Assembly (NCBI RefSeq): GCF_001466725.1
Contig: NZ_CP013650.1
Coordinates: 868,001 to 932,000 of the forward strand
Origin: Lacimicrobium alkaliphilum
GTDB lineage: Bacteria > Pseudomonadota > Gammaproteobacteria > Enterobacterales > Alteromonadaceae
Length of the DNA stretch: 64,000 nt
Direction: 5' to 3'
Shown: positions 40,051 through 49,679 of the stretch, piece after piece
Numbering within the stretch: the first letter of the stretch is position 1
Layout: each line of letters opens with the position of its first letter
Made by a program: the position numbers and the translations under genes
The notes under the pieces: generated by a model
Seen by the model: the letters and a program-made list of their open reading frames with translations, nothing else
Told to the model about the DNA's origin: nothing
Databases searched by the model: none

Positions 40051-41697
40051 ATGTGGTTTAACGCCGAACGAAAGAACTGGTCTATGCTTTGTAACCTTGT
40101 CAACAGCCTTAAAGATGCGGCTCTGGTACTGGATAGCAATGACCGGGTGCAACATGCTAACGCTATTTGCGCTGAATTGCTGGGCCAGCCTCTCACCAGC
40201 CTCAAAGGTCAGCAACTGGACAGGTTTATGCAACCAGCCAGTGCCGAAGACAAACAGGGCGTGCATGCCACTAACCGCCATAGCAAACTCTATAAGCTGC
40301 CTTCACAGACCCTGTTGGAAGTGAAGTTCTCCACACTGCAGCAGGACGACAAGACTCACAGTCTGGTATTGATTGACCCTGTGGCTGAGCCGGATATGCT
40401 GACCCAGTTAAAAGAAAAGGTGTTTAACGGCACCGATGAAGCACTGGTAGTGGTGAATGAATCAGACAAGCTGGTGCTGATCAATCAGACTGCTCGCCGG
40501 ATTCTGAATCTGGAAAAAATCAAAGCCGGGGACAATTTCGCCGGCTCTTCAGTGGTTAGCCGTATTGCCAAAATCAAAGATACCCAGACCTTAAAACCCG
40601 ATGCCAACATCGACTCTACGATGCAGGTTAATGTGCAGTGGATTGAACTGGAAGGCAAGGTCTACAAGGCGATCCGTATTCAGGATATCTCCGCCTTCAC
40701 CAATCAGTTACATGAAGTGGAAATGCTGGGCCGTGTGGTGGCCAATACCAGTACCTCGGTGTTGATTACTGACCCTGATGGGTTAGTGGAATATGTGAAC
40801 CCCGGATTTGAAAAGCTTACCGGTTATTCCCTGGCTGAAGTTAAAGGCAGAAAGCCGGGGAGCCTGCTTCAGGGCGAGCAAACCAACCGGGAAACCGTAG
40901 CGCGGATCTCCAAAAAGCTGAAGCAAAAAGAGCCCTTCTATGAGGAGCTGCTCAACTATGACAAAAACGGCGAACCCTACTGGATAGTGCTGGCGGTAAA
41001 CCCCACTTTTGATAAAAACGGCCGACATACTGGGTTTGTGGGTGTCAGCTCTGATATTCGTGAGATCAAGAAGCAGGTGCTGGAACAACTGAGCCAGAAA
41101 GAGGCCATCAGCAGCCAGTCTGCAGTGATGGAATTTGATCTCCAGGGCAGGCTGACATTATGCAACGACTATACTCTGGAGCAAATGGGCAAGATCAGCT
41201 CACAGGAGTTTGCCGGTATTGTCGGTAACATCTTTGGCCACCTCAGTGACCGTGAGGCGACTGAGGTTAAAAACGGCGCGTCGGCCAGCGTGACGCTTAA
41301 ACTCGAAAATGCCGCCAGCCAGCTGGTTACCCTCGAATGTATTATCAAACCGGTGAATGATCTCAATGGTAAACCGGAGAAGCTTGTGATGTTTGGTAAT
41401 AACGTCTCGCAGCGTAACAGGGTGATTGAAGATACCCACAGCGCTATGTCACAGGTACTGGACAGGATCCAGAGTATTGTTACCAGCATTAATGCGGTAT
41501 CTGATCAGACCAACCTGCTGGCCCTGAATGCGGCGATCGAAGCGGCCAGAGCCGGAGAAGCCGGCCGTGGTTTTGCAGTGGTTGCCGATGAGGTACGCAC
41601 CCTGGCCCAAAGCTCGAATAAGGCAGCCTCTGAAATTGGAGAACTGATCACCGAGACCAAATCTCATGTTGACGAGCTCTCGACCTTTTTAAGTTAA
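40051..41697 (+). CDS. Soluble multi-PAS methyl-accepting chemotaxis protein with short signalling hairpin
   Basis: The protein has 548 residues with no membrane span or HAMP domain. I see four PAS-like units: about 1-110, 125-220, 225-345 (the clearest: [23 protein letters not shown]) and 350-450. The end is an MCP hairpin whose tip reads [31 protein letters not shown], but only about 50 residues follow the tip, so the usual long methylation helices are missing. It is likely a cytoplasmic redox or ligand sensor feeding CheA. Confidence 0.87.
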   Translation: MWFNAERKNWSMLCNLVNSLKDAALVLDSNDRVQHANAICAELLGQPLTSLKGQQLDRFMQPASAEDKQGVHATNRHSKLYKLPSQTLLEVKFSTLQQDDKTHSLVLIDPVAEPDMLTQLKEKVFNGTDEALVVVNESDKLVLINQTARRILNLEKIKAGDNFAGSSVVSRIAKIKDTQTLKPDANIDSTMQVNVQWIELEGKVYKAIRIQDISAFTNQLHEVEMLGRVVANTSTSVLITDPDGLVEYVNPGFEKLTGYSLAEVKGRKPGSLLQGEQTNRETVARISKKLKQKEPFYEELLNYDKNGEPYWIVLAVNPTFDKNGRHTGFVGVSSDIREIKKQVLEQLSQKEAISSQSAVMEFDLQGRLTLCNDYTLEQMGKISSQEFAGIVGNIFGHLSDREATEVKNGASASVTLKLENAASQLVTLECIIKPVNDLNGKPEKLVMFGNNVSQRNRVIEDTHSAMSQVLDRIQSIVTSINAVSDQTNLLALNAAIEAARAGEAGRGFAVVADEVRTLAQSSNKAASEIGELITETKSHVDELSTFLS

Positions 41698-41754
41698 GCT
41701 AAGGCGCAACCGCCTTGCCGGCTGGAAAAATAATAACAATAAGGAGAACCTGAT

Positions 41755-43404
41755 ATGCGTCGTTTTCTGTGGATACTCACCACACTGGCTCTGGTGGCGG
41801 CAAGCCCGATAAGCCAGGCCGCGCCCAAACTTGTGCACAATGTTCAGGGCTACCATATTCTGCCAGAGCAGGGCCTTGGCAGTTTTACTGTACTGGTTTT
41901 TGAAAAGGGTAAGGTGCTGGCTACCGGTAATGATGAGCTGCTGGCAGAGTATCCCGATGCACAGAGAATTGACGGTCAGGGCAAGACCCTGTTGCCGGGG
42001 CTGACAGACGCCCATGGCCATATTCTGGAGCTGGGTGAAAACCTGCTTAAGGTGGATGTGCGCGGCAGCGCCAGTGCACTGCAGGCGGCCAGGCAGGTTG
42101 CAGATTTTGCCGCCGATAATCCGCAGCAGCAATGGATCAGCGGCCATGGCTGGAATCAGGTACTGTGGCCGGATAAGAACTATCCCACTGCAGGCCATCT
42201 GGATAAGATGATTAAAGATAAACCGGTCTATCTGACCCGTGTGGATGTGCATGCTGCCTGGGTCAACAGTAAAGCGCTGGAACTGGCAGGCATCGATAAA
42301 AACACGCCGGATCCACAAGGCGGCCAGATCCTGCGTGATGAGAACGGCAATCCAACCGGTGTACTGATCGATAACGCCATGCAGCTGGTCAGTACTCTGT
42401 TGCCTGAGCAAACTGAACAAAGTCTTGAACTGGCACTGGATACGGCCTCTCAACATTTGTTATCGCTGGGCATTACCAGTGTGCATGACGCCGGTATCAG
42501 CCAACAGCAGGCCGAATTCTATCGCCAGCAGGTCAAAGCCGGTGAGTTATCACTGCGCATTTATGCCATGCTCGCAGCATCGGATCCGCAACTGAAACAA
42601 ATGCTCGAGCAAGGGCCCTTTGCCAGCCAGGACGATATGCTGGTGATCCGTTCAGTCAAAGGCTTCGGCGATGGTGCGCTGGGCAGCCGCGGTGCGGCGT
42701 TGCTTGAGCCCTACAGTGACCAGCCTCATCATCACGGGCTGATGGTGACCGCAGAAGAGAAACTTCCGGCCCTGTTTGAACAGGTGCTGGGCCATGGTTT
42801 TCAGTTTAACTTTCATGCCATCGGTGATAAAGCTAACCGCCTGGCGCTGGACAACTTCGAAAAGGCTTATCAAAAAGTAGGGGGTAAAGACCTTCGCCAT
42901 CGTATAGAGCACGCCCAGGTGGTTACCCTTGAGGATATTCCTCGCTTTAAACAGCTTAATATTATCGCCTCCATGCAGCCGGTGCATGCCACCAGTGATA
43001 TGAATATGGCCGAGGACAGAATCGGCGCCGAACGCCTTAAAGGTGCCTATGCCTGGCAGCGATTTTTAGCGCAGGGTACAGTGCTGGCGGCCGGCTCGGA
43101 TTTCCCGGTGGAACTGGCCAACCCCTTTCATGGTCTGCACGCAGCGGTGACCCGCCAGAATCACAAAGGCGAGCCTTTAGATGGCTGGATCCCCTCGCAG
43201 CGCATGACCCTGCAACAGGCGCTGCGCGCCTTTACCCTGGACGCGGCCTATGCGGCCCATCAGGAACAGGTATTGGGTAACCTGGCGGCAGGCAAATGGG
43301 CCGACTTTATCCTGGTGGATCAGGATATCTTTGACATTCCGCCACAGAAAATCTGGCAAACCCGGGTGCTGCAAACCTGGGTGGCCGGTGAGCAACAACA
43401 TTAG
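41755..43404 (+). CDS. Secreted amidohydrolase-3 family protein (YtcJ-like)
   Basis: The protein has 549 residues. A signal peptide ends near SQAAP. The metal-binding H87 and H89 are in TDAHGHILELG; further expected residues are in VDVHAAWVNSKALELAG, the NFHAIGDKANRLALDNFE block, RIEHAQVV and AAGSDFPVEL. The C-terminal AAGKWADFILVDQDIF is standard for amidohydrolase-3. It probably hydrolyses C-N bonds of small amides or cyclic imides in the periplasm. AAGGAGAA precedes the ATG at ideal spacing. It ends before a bidirectional terminator. Confidence 0.9.
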   Translation: MRRFLWILTTLALVAASPISQAAPKLVHNVQGYHILPEQGLGSFTVLVFEKGKVLATGNDELLAEYPDAQRIDGQGKTLLPGLTDAHGHILELGENLLKVDVRGSASALQAARQVADFAADNPQQQWISGHGWNQVLWPDKNYPTAGHLDKMIKDKPVYLTRVDVHAAWVNSKALELAGIDKNTPDPQGGQILRDENGNPTGVLIDNAMQLVSTLLPEQTEQSLELALDTASQHLLSLGITSVHDAGISQQQAEFYRQQVKAGELSLRIYAMLAASDPQLKQMLEQGPFASQDDMLVIRSVKGFGDGALGSRGAALLEPYSDQPHHHGLMVTAEEKLPALFEQVLGHGFQFNFHAIGDKANRLALDNFEKAYQKVGGKDLRHRIEHAQVVTLEDIPRFKQLNIIASMQPVHATSDMNMAEDRIGAERLKGAYAWQRFLAQGTVLAAGSDFPVELANPFHGLHAAVTRQNHKGEPLDGWIPSQRMTLQQALRAFTLDAAYAAHQEQVLGNLAAGKWADFILVDQDIFDIPPQKIWQTRVLQTWVAGEQQH

Positions 43405-43442
43405 GCAGTGATAAAGCAGGGAACCTGCAGGATCAATAAAGG

Positions 43443-43516
43443 GGCATTCCGGCTTTTGTTAGCCGGAGTCCGGCACTTTTGTTTATCCGGTCGTAGCGAA
43501 GCGGAATCCGGTAATC
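43443..43516. repeat. Two dispersed palindromic elements
   Basis: GCATTCCGGCTTTTGTTAGC, continuing to CCGGAGTCCGG (43444-43475), is a variant of the CACTCCCGC/GCGGGAGTCC element. ATCCGGTCGTAGCGAAGCGG, continuing to AATCCGGTAAT (43485-43515), belongs to the GTAGC-GAAGCGGAAT family. Both families also occur at 38.5-38.7 kb and 46.67-46.8 kb. Confidence 0.6.
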
Positions 43517-43551
43517 GCGTTTAAACGTCAATCAGTTTACAGAACTGAAAA

Positions 43552-43590
43552 CAAAAAAAGCCGTCTGCATTGCTGCAGACGGCTTTTTTG
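43552..43590. terminator. Bidirectional terminator between convergent genes
   Basis: A 9-bp perfect stem, CCGTCTGCA / TGCAGACGG, with a 4-base loop is flanked by seven A on one side and CTTTTTT on the other. It serves the amidohydrolase gene and the convergent TonB receptor. Confidence 0.92.
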
Positions 43591-43602
43591 ATTACCACCG
43601 CA

Positions 43603-46320
43603 TCAGAACTTGGCTGAAACGCCAACGAAGGCTCTGCGGCCGTAGTTGTACTCCGACAATAAGGCTTTTGCGCCAGACTCGCTTTTCACAAAGGCCTTCT
43701 GATTTTCGTCAGTGAGGTTAAGGATCTGCAGCATGACAGAAAAGTTGTCATTAAAGTCATAGCTGAAGTTGGCATCCCACTGACCATAACTGTCAGTGTA
43801 TCTGTCGATATGTCTGGACAGACCGGCGAAATACTCGCTGCGGTAGGTATAAGACAAGCGCGCCAGAATACCGTTTTTCTCATAGAAACCGCTGACATTA
43901 AAGGTATCTCTTGAGTTATTCGGCAGGATCTCATCCTCTTCATCCATGTCGGCATCCTGATAGGTGTAGTTGGCCATGGCGCCATACCCATTACCGAAAT
44001 CATGCTGAAGGTTAACTTCAACCCCCTGGTTGGTGCCGCCACCGCCATTGACCGGCGTGCGAAGCTCCATCTGCGCAATGTAATAACCTACATCTTCCTC
44101 ATCCAGTACGTTAACGCTGTCATCCTCTGGCAGCAGTACATTGGTTTCGACCATTTCCTCGGTGACATAGGATTTAATATCTTTATAGAAATAGGCCAGT
44201 GACAAAATAGATGCATCGGTGAAATAATATTCCGCCGAGATATCGTATTGGTCTGCCTCAGTAGGATTCAGCCAGGGGTTGCCCTGAATACCGCCGGTAC
44301 GGGAGTAGATTTTTCGCTGCGCCAGCAGATCATAGTCTGGCCGTGAGATCACGCTGGCCGCGGCAAAGCGCAGAATGATATCGTCTCTGAAATCATAGGA
44401 GATATTCAGACTCGGCAGCACATCAGTGTAATCCCGCTCGACCGTTACCGGTGACTGCGCATCGGCCAGTTTATCGCCGGGGAACCAGCCATCAGGCTTT
44501 AGGATATCGAAACCTACACTGGTCTGATCGGTTTTGGCGATACGTACACCGACATTACCTTTCCATTTGCCTGAATTAAAGTTGGCCTGCACGTAGGCGC
44601 TGGTGACTTTTTCTTTCAGATCCAGCGCATAAGACGGATGCCAGTAACTTCTCAGCAGTCCGACTTCATCAAAGGCAGAGTCAAGGTTGCCAAAGTTAAA
44701 GTCATACAGGTAAGGCTGGCTGCCACCGCCCATAAAGTCATCCACAGTGCTGTCGGCCCAGCCGCCTAAATCCAGTGACTGCACACCAAAGCCGGGGTAC
44801 AGGCTTTCAAGATAAGCTGAGCCGCTGTATTCCTCGTTGTAAGAGAACCAGGGGTAATGCTCATTCAGCTGCACCTGTGAGGTCTTCTCGTGATCACTAT
44901 AACGCAGACCCACATCAATAGAGGTAAAGAAATCACCGTCCAGCAGGTAATTCAGGTCGGTCTGAGCATAGACCTCTTCCTGATCATTGACATAGTTTTT
45001 ATCGGCAATATACACACCCACATAGTCTTGTGGGGTGGTTTGCTGATCCAGAGTAAAGTCGATGTGCTGGCCGCTCAGATCGAAGGTGGCATTGGTTTGC
45101 GCTTCAAAGTCCAGCGCGCGGATAGATATCGCCCCTTCAGCCTTGGTAATACCAGCCTGAGCCGAGAAGGTAAAAGCGTTGGAATTCCATTCAAATTTCA
45201 GATCATGTACGCGGGTTTTATAGGAACCCTCTTCACGGGTGGTGGTGTAACGAGACTCCAGATAATTACCAAAATGGTTCCAGCGGGCATCGGGGTTCAA
45301 ATCGGCGTCATTGGGGGCCAGAGAACCACTGGTTAAAATGCCGTTTTCAATAGTACCGGACAGATCCGCAAAGCTGTTTTCGCCTATCCATACACCATTG
45401 GCAAAAGAGCGGTTTTCTTTGTCAGCTTCTGAGTAAAGATTGTTAAAGGTGAGCTGTTTATTGTCATCAAAGGCGTACTGCAGGCTGCTGCTGATAGTGG
45501 TCAGTTCTTTGTCTGCCTCAAAGCGAGAGGCATCTACGCTGCGTGGGCTGTAATAAGTCTCGCCATCAACGCTGTCTAAGTAGTTAAAACCGCCAGCACG
45601 GTAGCCATCCCGTTGGGTGGTGGTTTCTTTAAGCACGGCACCGATATTAAACCCGAAGTTTTCATTGTCATTTTTCCAGCTATAGAAGCCTGACAAAATG
45701 GGGCTGTGCTCACCGGTGGTTTCCTGATAAGCGCTTTTAAGTGAAAATGCGGAAGAATGAGCTTCATCATCGAAGGGCCGGCGGGTTTTGACAATCACCG
45801 TGCCGCCTAAAGAGCCTTCCTGTACCTTGGCCTTCGCCGACTTGTGCACTTCCAGAGTGTCGATCAGTTCCGTGGGCAGCAGGGAGTAGTTAAAACCCCG
45901 GGAAGCGGTAATAATAGAAGAGGATGCCGTCGCAGAGGCCACATTCTGACCATTGAGTAAGGTCAGATTCAGATGAGGAGCGGTACCCCGGATACTGACC
46001 CGGTCACTTTCACCTTCTGAGCGCTGCACCTGTACACCGGCGATACGCTGCAATGCATCGGCCACTGTCTGATCCGGGAACTTGCCGATATCCTCAGCAG
46101 AAATGGCGTCAACAATAGTGTCGGAAAAGCGCTTGATGTTCAGGCTCTTCTGCACTGACGCGCGATAGCCCTTAACCTCAACCACCTCAACATCGGCATT
46201 GTCTTTTTTCTCGTTTTCGCTGTTGGATTCTTGTGCAAAAGCCAATGTGCTCAGGCCATAGCCTGTCAACAGGGCAATCTGAACTGCGGTGGCAAGTGTG
46301 TTTTTCTGCTTATTAATCAT
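43603..46320 (-). CDS. TonB-dependent receptor of the carbohydrate-uptake (TonB-Xanth-Caul) class
   Basis: The protein has 905 residues. A signal peptide (ending LAFAQE), an acidic linker, and then VEVVEVKGYRASVQKSLNIKR and DAISAEDIGKFPDQTVADAL, followed by QRIAGVQVQR, are diagnostic of the TIGR01782-type receptors. Plug and barrel continue to the terminal RRAFVGVSAKF. These receptors typically import oligosaccharides. No glycoside hydrolase lies next to it, so the substrate is open; the secreted amidohydrolase is convergent. Confidence 0.93.
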   Translation of the reverse strand: MINKQKNTLATAVQIALLTGYGLSTLAFAQESNSENEKKDNADVEVVEVKGYRASVQKSLNIKRFSDTIVDAISAEDIGKFPDQTVADALQRIAGVQVQRSEGESDRVSIRGTAPHLNLTLLNGQNVASATASSSIITASRGFNYSLLPTELIDTLEVHKSAKAKVQEGSLGGTVIVKTRRPFDDEAHSSAFSLKSAYQETTGEHSPILSGFYSWKNDNENFGFNIGAVLKETTTQRDGYRAGGFNYLDSVDGETYYSPRSVDASRFEADKELTTISSSLQYAFDDNKQLTFNNLYSEADKENRSFANGVWIGENSFADLSGTIENGILTSGSLAPNDADLNPDARWNHFGNYLESRYTTTREEGSYKTRVHDLKFEWNSNAFTFSAQAGITKAEGAISIRALDFEAQTNATFDLSGQHIDFTLDQQTTPQDYVGVYIADKNYVNDQEEVYAQTDLNYLLDGDFFTSIDVGLRYSDHEKTSQVQLNEHYPWFSYNEEYSGSAYLESLYPGFGVQSLDLGGWADSTVDDFMGGGSQPYLYDFNFGNLDSAFDEVGLLRSYWHPSYALDLKEKVTSAYVQANFNSGKWKGNVGVRIAKTDQTSVGFDILKPDGWFPGDKLADAQSPVTVERDYTDVLPSLNISYDFRDDIILRFAAASVISRPDYDLLAQRKIYSRTGGIQGNPWLNPTEADQYDISAEYYFTDASILSLAYFYKDIKSYVTEEMVETNVLLPEDDSVNVLDEEDVGYYIAQMELRTPVNGGGGTNQGVEVNLQHDFGNGYGAMANYTYQDADMDEEDEILPNNSRDTFNVSGFYEKNGILARLSYTYRSEYFAGLSRHIDRYTDSYGQWDANFSYDFNDNFSVMLQILNLTDENQKAFVKSESGAKALLSEYNYGRRAFVGVSAKF

Positions 46321-46821
46321 GCGAGTCTCCTGTGTTAACGCATGCGGGATTATTCATAAATAATTTACAAATAAGAATACAATATTGCAACACTGATCTG
46401 TTTTAATAAATAATTTATTAATCTTTAAATTGTGTGAATTTGTTATCATGGCTCTTGTAAGTCGGGAGGGTTTTGTTTAAATTATTGAAATATAAAGCAA
46501 AAAAACGGCATGGATGTTAAAGGGTGATTGTTTGAATAATGCACGTCGAAGTGGCAAGCTGGTGTGCTTTTTGTAAATAGTTAATTTATTCTGATGGTAG
46601 ACAGATGGAATAACTTCTGCCGATCTCGCAGGGACACAAAGTCATCAGAGTATTCGGCCATCCGACAGGTAGCCCGGATGTAATGAAGCGGAATCCGGGT
46701 AAAGCTAAGGTTCTCCCGCATATCCTTTCCCCGTCACTCCTGCATACAAACTCTTCGTCACTCCCGCATGTTGTTAGCGGGAGTCCAGTGCCTTAAACCA
46801 TCATTCAATGCCCCTGACCTA
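46321..46821. repeat. Gene-free interval: AT-rich leader plus repeat cluster
   Basis: Bases 46321-46600 are AT-rich and must hold the promoter of the TonB receptor gene. Bases 46625-46800 hold repeats: a TCGCAGGGACACAAAG fragment, GTAGCCCGGATGTAATGAAG with the palindromic partner CGGAATCCGGG (46669-46703), and CGTCACTCCCGCATGTTGTT with GCGGGAGTCCAGTGCCTT (46756-46795). The same families are seen at 38.5 kb. No gene is supported. Confidence 0.7.
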
Positions 46822-47667
46822 TCAGGCCAATCGCGTGCGGATAAACTCTGCCAGTTTGCTGCTGGCCTGGGGATGTTGCTCAGACTGAATAAACAGATTG
46901 ATGCCCACTTTGCCAAGCTCCGGCAGGGCAGGGTGTCTCAGCTCAACCAGTTCATCGGGCAGGGTACTTTTTGCCAGCACAGTAATACCCAGCCCCTCTT
47001 TTAATGCCGCCGTAATACCGCCGATATCCGCATTGGTGTAACTGACCCGCCAGCGCAGGCCCGCCTGTTGCAGGCTCTGGCGTGCACGCTGGCGATAAAT
47101 ACAACCCTGTGGTGCGGCCACCAGAGCAATGTTATCGGCATTGAGCTGATAACCGGCGTGGGCCACCCAGATCAGGTCATCCTTTAACAGGGTTTCGGGG
47201 CGGTTATCACCGGGCTCATCATCCAGCGCCAGGATCAGATCGTACTCTTTGCGCTGATCTTTTCGCAGCAAGGATTTACTTAAGTCGCAGCTGACTTCGA
47301 GGGTCACATCCGGATAGGCCTTGGAGAAATCGCCGATAATGCTGGGCAGCACCCGGGTGGCAAACTCACTGGGCAGGCCGAGGCGCAACTGGCCGGTGAG
47401 CTGGGATTGCTCAAATTCGCGCAGAATATCATCATTCAGAGTCAGCATCTGCCGGGCACGGCGATACAACAGCAACCCATCGGCATTGATCTGCTGCTTC
47501 TGGCCCTGGCGGTTAAACAAGCGCCGGCCAATCTGCGCCTCCAGGCGTTTTATCTGCAGACTGATAGCTGGCTGCGAGCGGCCCAGGTATTCACCGGCCT
47601 TGGCATAGCCGCCCATATCCACCACCGCCACCAGGGCCCGTAAATTATCCAGAGAAAGTTGCTTCAT
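46822..47667 (-). CDS. LysR-family transcriptional regulator
   Basis: The protein has 281 residues. The winged helix (LRALVAVVDMGGYAKAGEYLGRSQPAISLQIKRLE) is canonical, and a periplasmic-binding-like effector domain follows from about residue 90. It diverges from gcvT. It is not obviously GcvA, whose HTH differs, so control of the gcv operon is possible but unproven. There is no clear ribosome site before the ATG, and a long inverted repeat begins 12 bases upstream of it, so the mRNA leader must run through that hairpin. Confidence 0.9.
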   Translation of the reverse strand: MKQLSLDNLRALVAVVDMGGYAKAGEYLGRSQPAISLQIKRLEAQIGRRLFNRQGQKQQINADGLLLYRRARQMLTLNDDILREFEQSQLTGQLRLGLPSEFATRVLPSIIGDFSKAYPDVTLEVSCDLSKSLLRKDQRKEYDLILALDDEPGDNRPETLLKDDLIWVAHAGYQLNADNIALVAAPQGCIYRQRARQSLQQAGLRWRVSYTNADIGGITAALKEGLGITVLAKSTLPDELVELRHPALPELGKVGINLFIQSEQHPQASSKLAEFIRTRLA

Positions 47668-47678
47668 GTCGTTTAGTA

Positions 47679-47778
47679 AGGAGAAAAAGTGGGGTCAGAG
47701 TAAACTTTTTGAATCTTGTGTAAATCAATCAACTGAACGTTTAGAAAAGTTTACTCTGACCCCACTTTTTCTACTCCT
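47679..47778. repeat. Long inverted repeat, gcv copy 1
   Basis: A left arm AAAAAGTGGGGTCAGAGTAA plus ACTTTT (47684-47709) pairs perfectly with the right arm ending 47770. The outer AGGAG/CTCCT ends extend the stem with a small bulge. The loop is about 35 bases. The core GTGGGGTCAGAGTAAA is shared with copies 2 and 3. It lies between the LysR and gcvT starts. The sequence resembles REP/BIME elements moved by RAYT transposases. Confidence 0.85.
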
Positions 47779-47859
47779 CACCCATATATCCCATCAGCTT
47801 TACTAATAAAAAACAAATAATACATAACAAAACTTAATCATTCTATTAAGATTTCCAAT

Positions 47860-47888
47860 TTGTTGCACCACTGGCAAGGGCCTATAAT
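47860..47888 (+). promoter_or_regulatory. Probable gcvT promoter
   Basis: TTGTTG at 47860-47865 and a perfect TATAAT at 47883-47888 are separated by 17 bases. The -10 box lies 34 bases before the gcvT start codon. A glycine riboswitch would not fit in so short a leader. Confidence 0.6.
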
Positions 47889-47922
47889 TCAGGCCACTTT
47901 ATCATCAATCTCAGGTAAGGCT

Positions 47923-49014
47923 ATGTCAACGACGCCAAGCAAAACGGTTTTGCACCCCAAACACCTCGAAGCAGGTGCCAAGATGGTGGATTTCCACGGT
48001 TGGGAAATGCCAATCAACTATGGTTCACAGATTGAAGAGCACCACGCCGTGCGCCGTGACGCCGGTATGTTTGACGTCTCCCATATGACCATCGTTGACA
48101 TCAAGGGCCCTCAGGCCAAAGCTTACCTGCGCTATTTGCTGGCCAACGACGTAGACAAGCTCAAGGTCAAAGGCAAAGCCCTTTACAGCGGTATGCTGAA
48201 TGAGCAGGGCGGTGTGGTGGATGATCTCATTTGCTACTACTTTGCCGAAGACGACTACCGCCTGGTAGTGAACTCTGCCACCCGTGAAAAGGACATGAAC
48301 TGGCTGACCAAAGTGGCCGAGGGTTTCGATATTCAGATTATCGAGCAGCCTGATCTGGCCATGATCGCCGTGCAGGGCCCCAATGCCAAAGAAAAGGCGG
48401 CAACCCTGTTCACTGACGAGCAAAAATCTGCCGTTGAAGGCATGAAGCCGTTTTTCGGCGTGTACAGTGGCGATTTATTTATCGCCACCACAGGTTATAC
48501 CGGTGAAGCGGGCTATGAGATTATGGTACCGGCGGCCGATGCCGGGGCGTTCTGGCAGAAACTGCTGGATGCCGGTGTACAGCCTTGTGGCCTGGGTGCC
48601 CGCGATACTCTGCGCCTGGAAGCGGGTATGAACCTGTACGGCCAGGATATGGATGAAAACACCTCGCCACTGGCAGCCAATATGGGCTGGACCATCAGCT
48701 GGTTACCCGAAGAACGTGAGTTTGTTGGCCGTGCTGCCGTTGAAGAATATAACCGCAGTGGCAAAGAAAAGCTGGTTGGCCTGGTGATGGAAGAAAAAGG
48801 CGTGCTGCGCAGTGGCCTGACAGTAAAAGTAGAAGGCGGCGAAGGGGTGATCACTTCTGGCACCTTCTCCCCCACATTAGGCCACAGTATTGCCATGGCC
48901 AGAGTACCGGCACCAGTGGGTACCACCGCCGAGGTGGAAATGCGCAAAAAGTGGGTTACAGTAAAAGTCGTTAAGCCCAGTTTTGTGCGCAACGGCAAAA
49001 AGGTTGAACACTAA
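47923..49014 (+). CDS. gcvT: Glycine cleavage system T protein (aminomethyltransferase)
   Basis: The protein has 363 residues from ATG 47923, where AGGTAAGG precedes; the frame is open 21 codons further up, but that stretch contains the promoter. It shows [29 protein letters not shown], the folate-site [21 protein letters not shown] and [16 protein letters not shown]. It transfers the methylene group from the GcvH lipoyl arm to tetrahydrofolate and releases ammonia. It is the first gene of gcvT-gcvH-gcvP. Confidence 0.96.
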   Translation: MSTTPSKTVLHPKHLEAGAKMVDFHGWEMPINYGSQIEEHHAVRRDAGMFDVSHMTIVDIKGPQAKAYLRYLLANDVDKLKVKGKALYSGMLNEQGGVVDDLICYYFAEDDYRLVVNSATREKDMNWLTKVAEGFDIQIIEQPDLAMIAVQGPNAKEKAATLFTDEQKSAVEGMKPFFGVYSGDLFIATTGYTGEAGYEIMVPAADAGAFWQKLLDAGVQPCGLGARDTLRLEAGMNLYGQDMDENTSPLAANMGWTISWLPEEREFVGRAAVEEYNRSGKEKLVGLVMEEKGVLRSGLTVKVEGGEGVITSGTFSPTLGHSIAMARVPAPVGTTAEVEMRKKWVTVKVVKPSFVRNGKKVEH

Positions 49015-49028
49015 GTAACAAGTGACAT

Positions 49029-49113
49029 GATAAGTGGGGTCAGAGTAAACTTTTTCTTGCTAAACAAAAACACGATCTCACGTCGCAAAAAGTTTACTCT
49101 GACCCCACTTATC
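49029..49113. repeat. Long inverted repeat, gcv copy 2 (gcvT-gcvH gap)
   Basis: GATAAGTGGGGTCAGAGTAA continuing ACTTTTT pairs with the reverse complement ending CCCCACTTATC at 49113; the loop is about 30 bases. The stem differs from copy 1 at its outer end (GATAAG instead of GAAAAAG), yet both arms changed together. It fills almost the whole gap between the two genes, ending 32 bases before gcvH. Confidence 0.88.
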
Positions 49114-49144
49114 GCTCAAGCAAAGAATTAAAAGAGGAATTCCA

Positions 49145-49534
49145 ATGAGTAATATCCCGTCAGAACTGCGTTATGCCGCCTCCCACGAGTGGGTTCGCCC
49201 TGAAGGTGACGGCACCTACACCGTCGGTATTTCCGAGCACGCTCAGGAGCTGCTGGGAGATATGGTATTTGTTGAGCTGCCTGATGTGGGCGACACCGTG
49301 GCTGCAGGTGACGATGTGGCCGTGGCCGAATCGGTAAAAGCCGCCTCTGATGTGTACGCGCCAATTGGTGGTGAAGTGGTCGCCATCAACGAAGAACTGG
49401 AAGACTCACCAGAGCTGGTTAACTCCGACCCCTACGGTGATGGCTGGTTGTTCCGTATCAAGGCCGACGATGACAGCGAATTTAACGAGCTGCTGGACGC
49501 CGAAGGCTACGAAAACAGCATCGACGAAGAATAA
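49145..49534 (+). CDS. gcvH: Glycine cleavage system H protein
   Basis: The protein has 129 residues. The lipoylated lysine is K65 in [34 protein letters not shown] at the N-terminus and [15 protein letters not shown] at the end match the family. The lipoyl arm shuttles the aminomethyl group between GcvP, GcvT and GcvL. AGAGGAAT precedes the start. It is flanked on both sides by the long inverted repeats. Confidence 0.97.
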   Translation: MSNIPSELRYAASHEWVRPEGDGTYTVGISEHAQELLGDMVFVELPDVGDTVAAGDDVAVAESVKAASDVYAPIGGEVVAINEELEDSPELVNSDPYGDGWLFRIKADDDSEFNELLDAEGYENSIDEE

Positions 49535-49540
49535 ACCTTT

Positions 49541-49679
49541 AAAAAGTGGGCGAGAATAGGATAAGTGGGGTCAGAGTAAAATTATTTGCATTGCAGTATG
49601 CTAAAAAACTAAGCAAGCGCAGCCAAATAATTTTACTCTGACCCCACTTATCCTGCCCCACTTTTCACCCCACTTTTTA
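49541..49679. repeat. Long inverted repeat, gcv copy 3 (gcvH-gcvP gap), nested
   Basis: The inner stem runs from AGGATAAGTGGGGTCAGAGT (49558) to the matching CCCCACTTATCCT (49654), with inner arms AAAATTATTTG / CAAATAATTTT that are unlike copies 1 and 2 but still complementary; the stem is about 30 bp. Outside it, AAAAAGTGGG (49541-49550) faces CCCCACTTTTTA (49669-49680). The whole gap between gcvH and gcvP is occupied. Confidence 0.88.

Noticed and set aside
47780..47922. Glycine riboswitch before gcvT
   Set aside because: The leader from the likely promoter to the ATG is under 40 bases, and no aptamer-like conserved sequence is visible.
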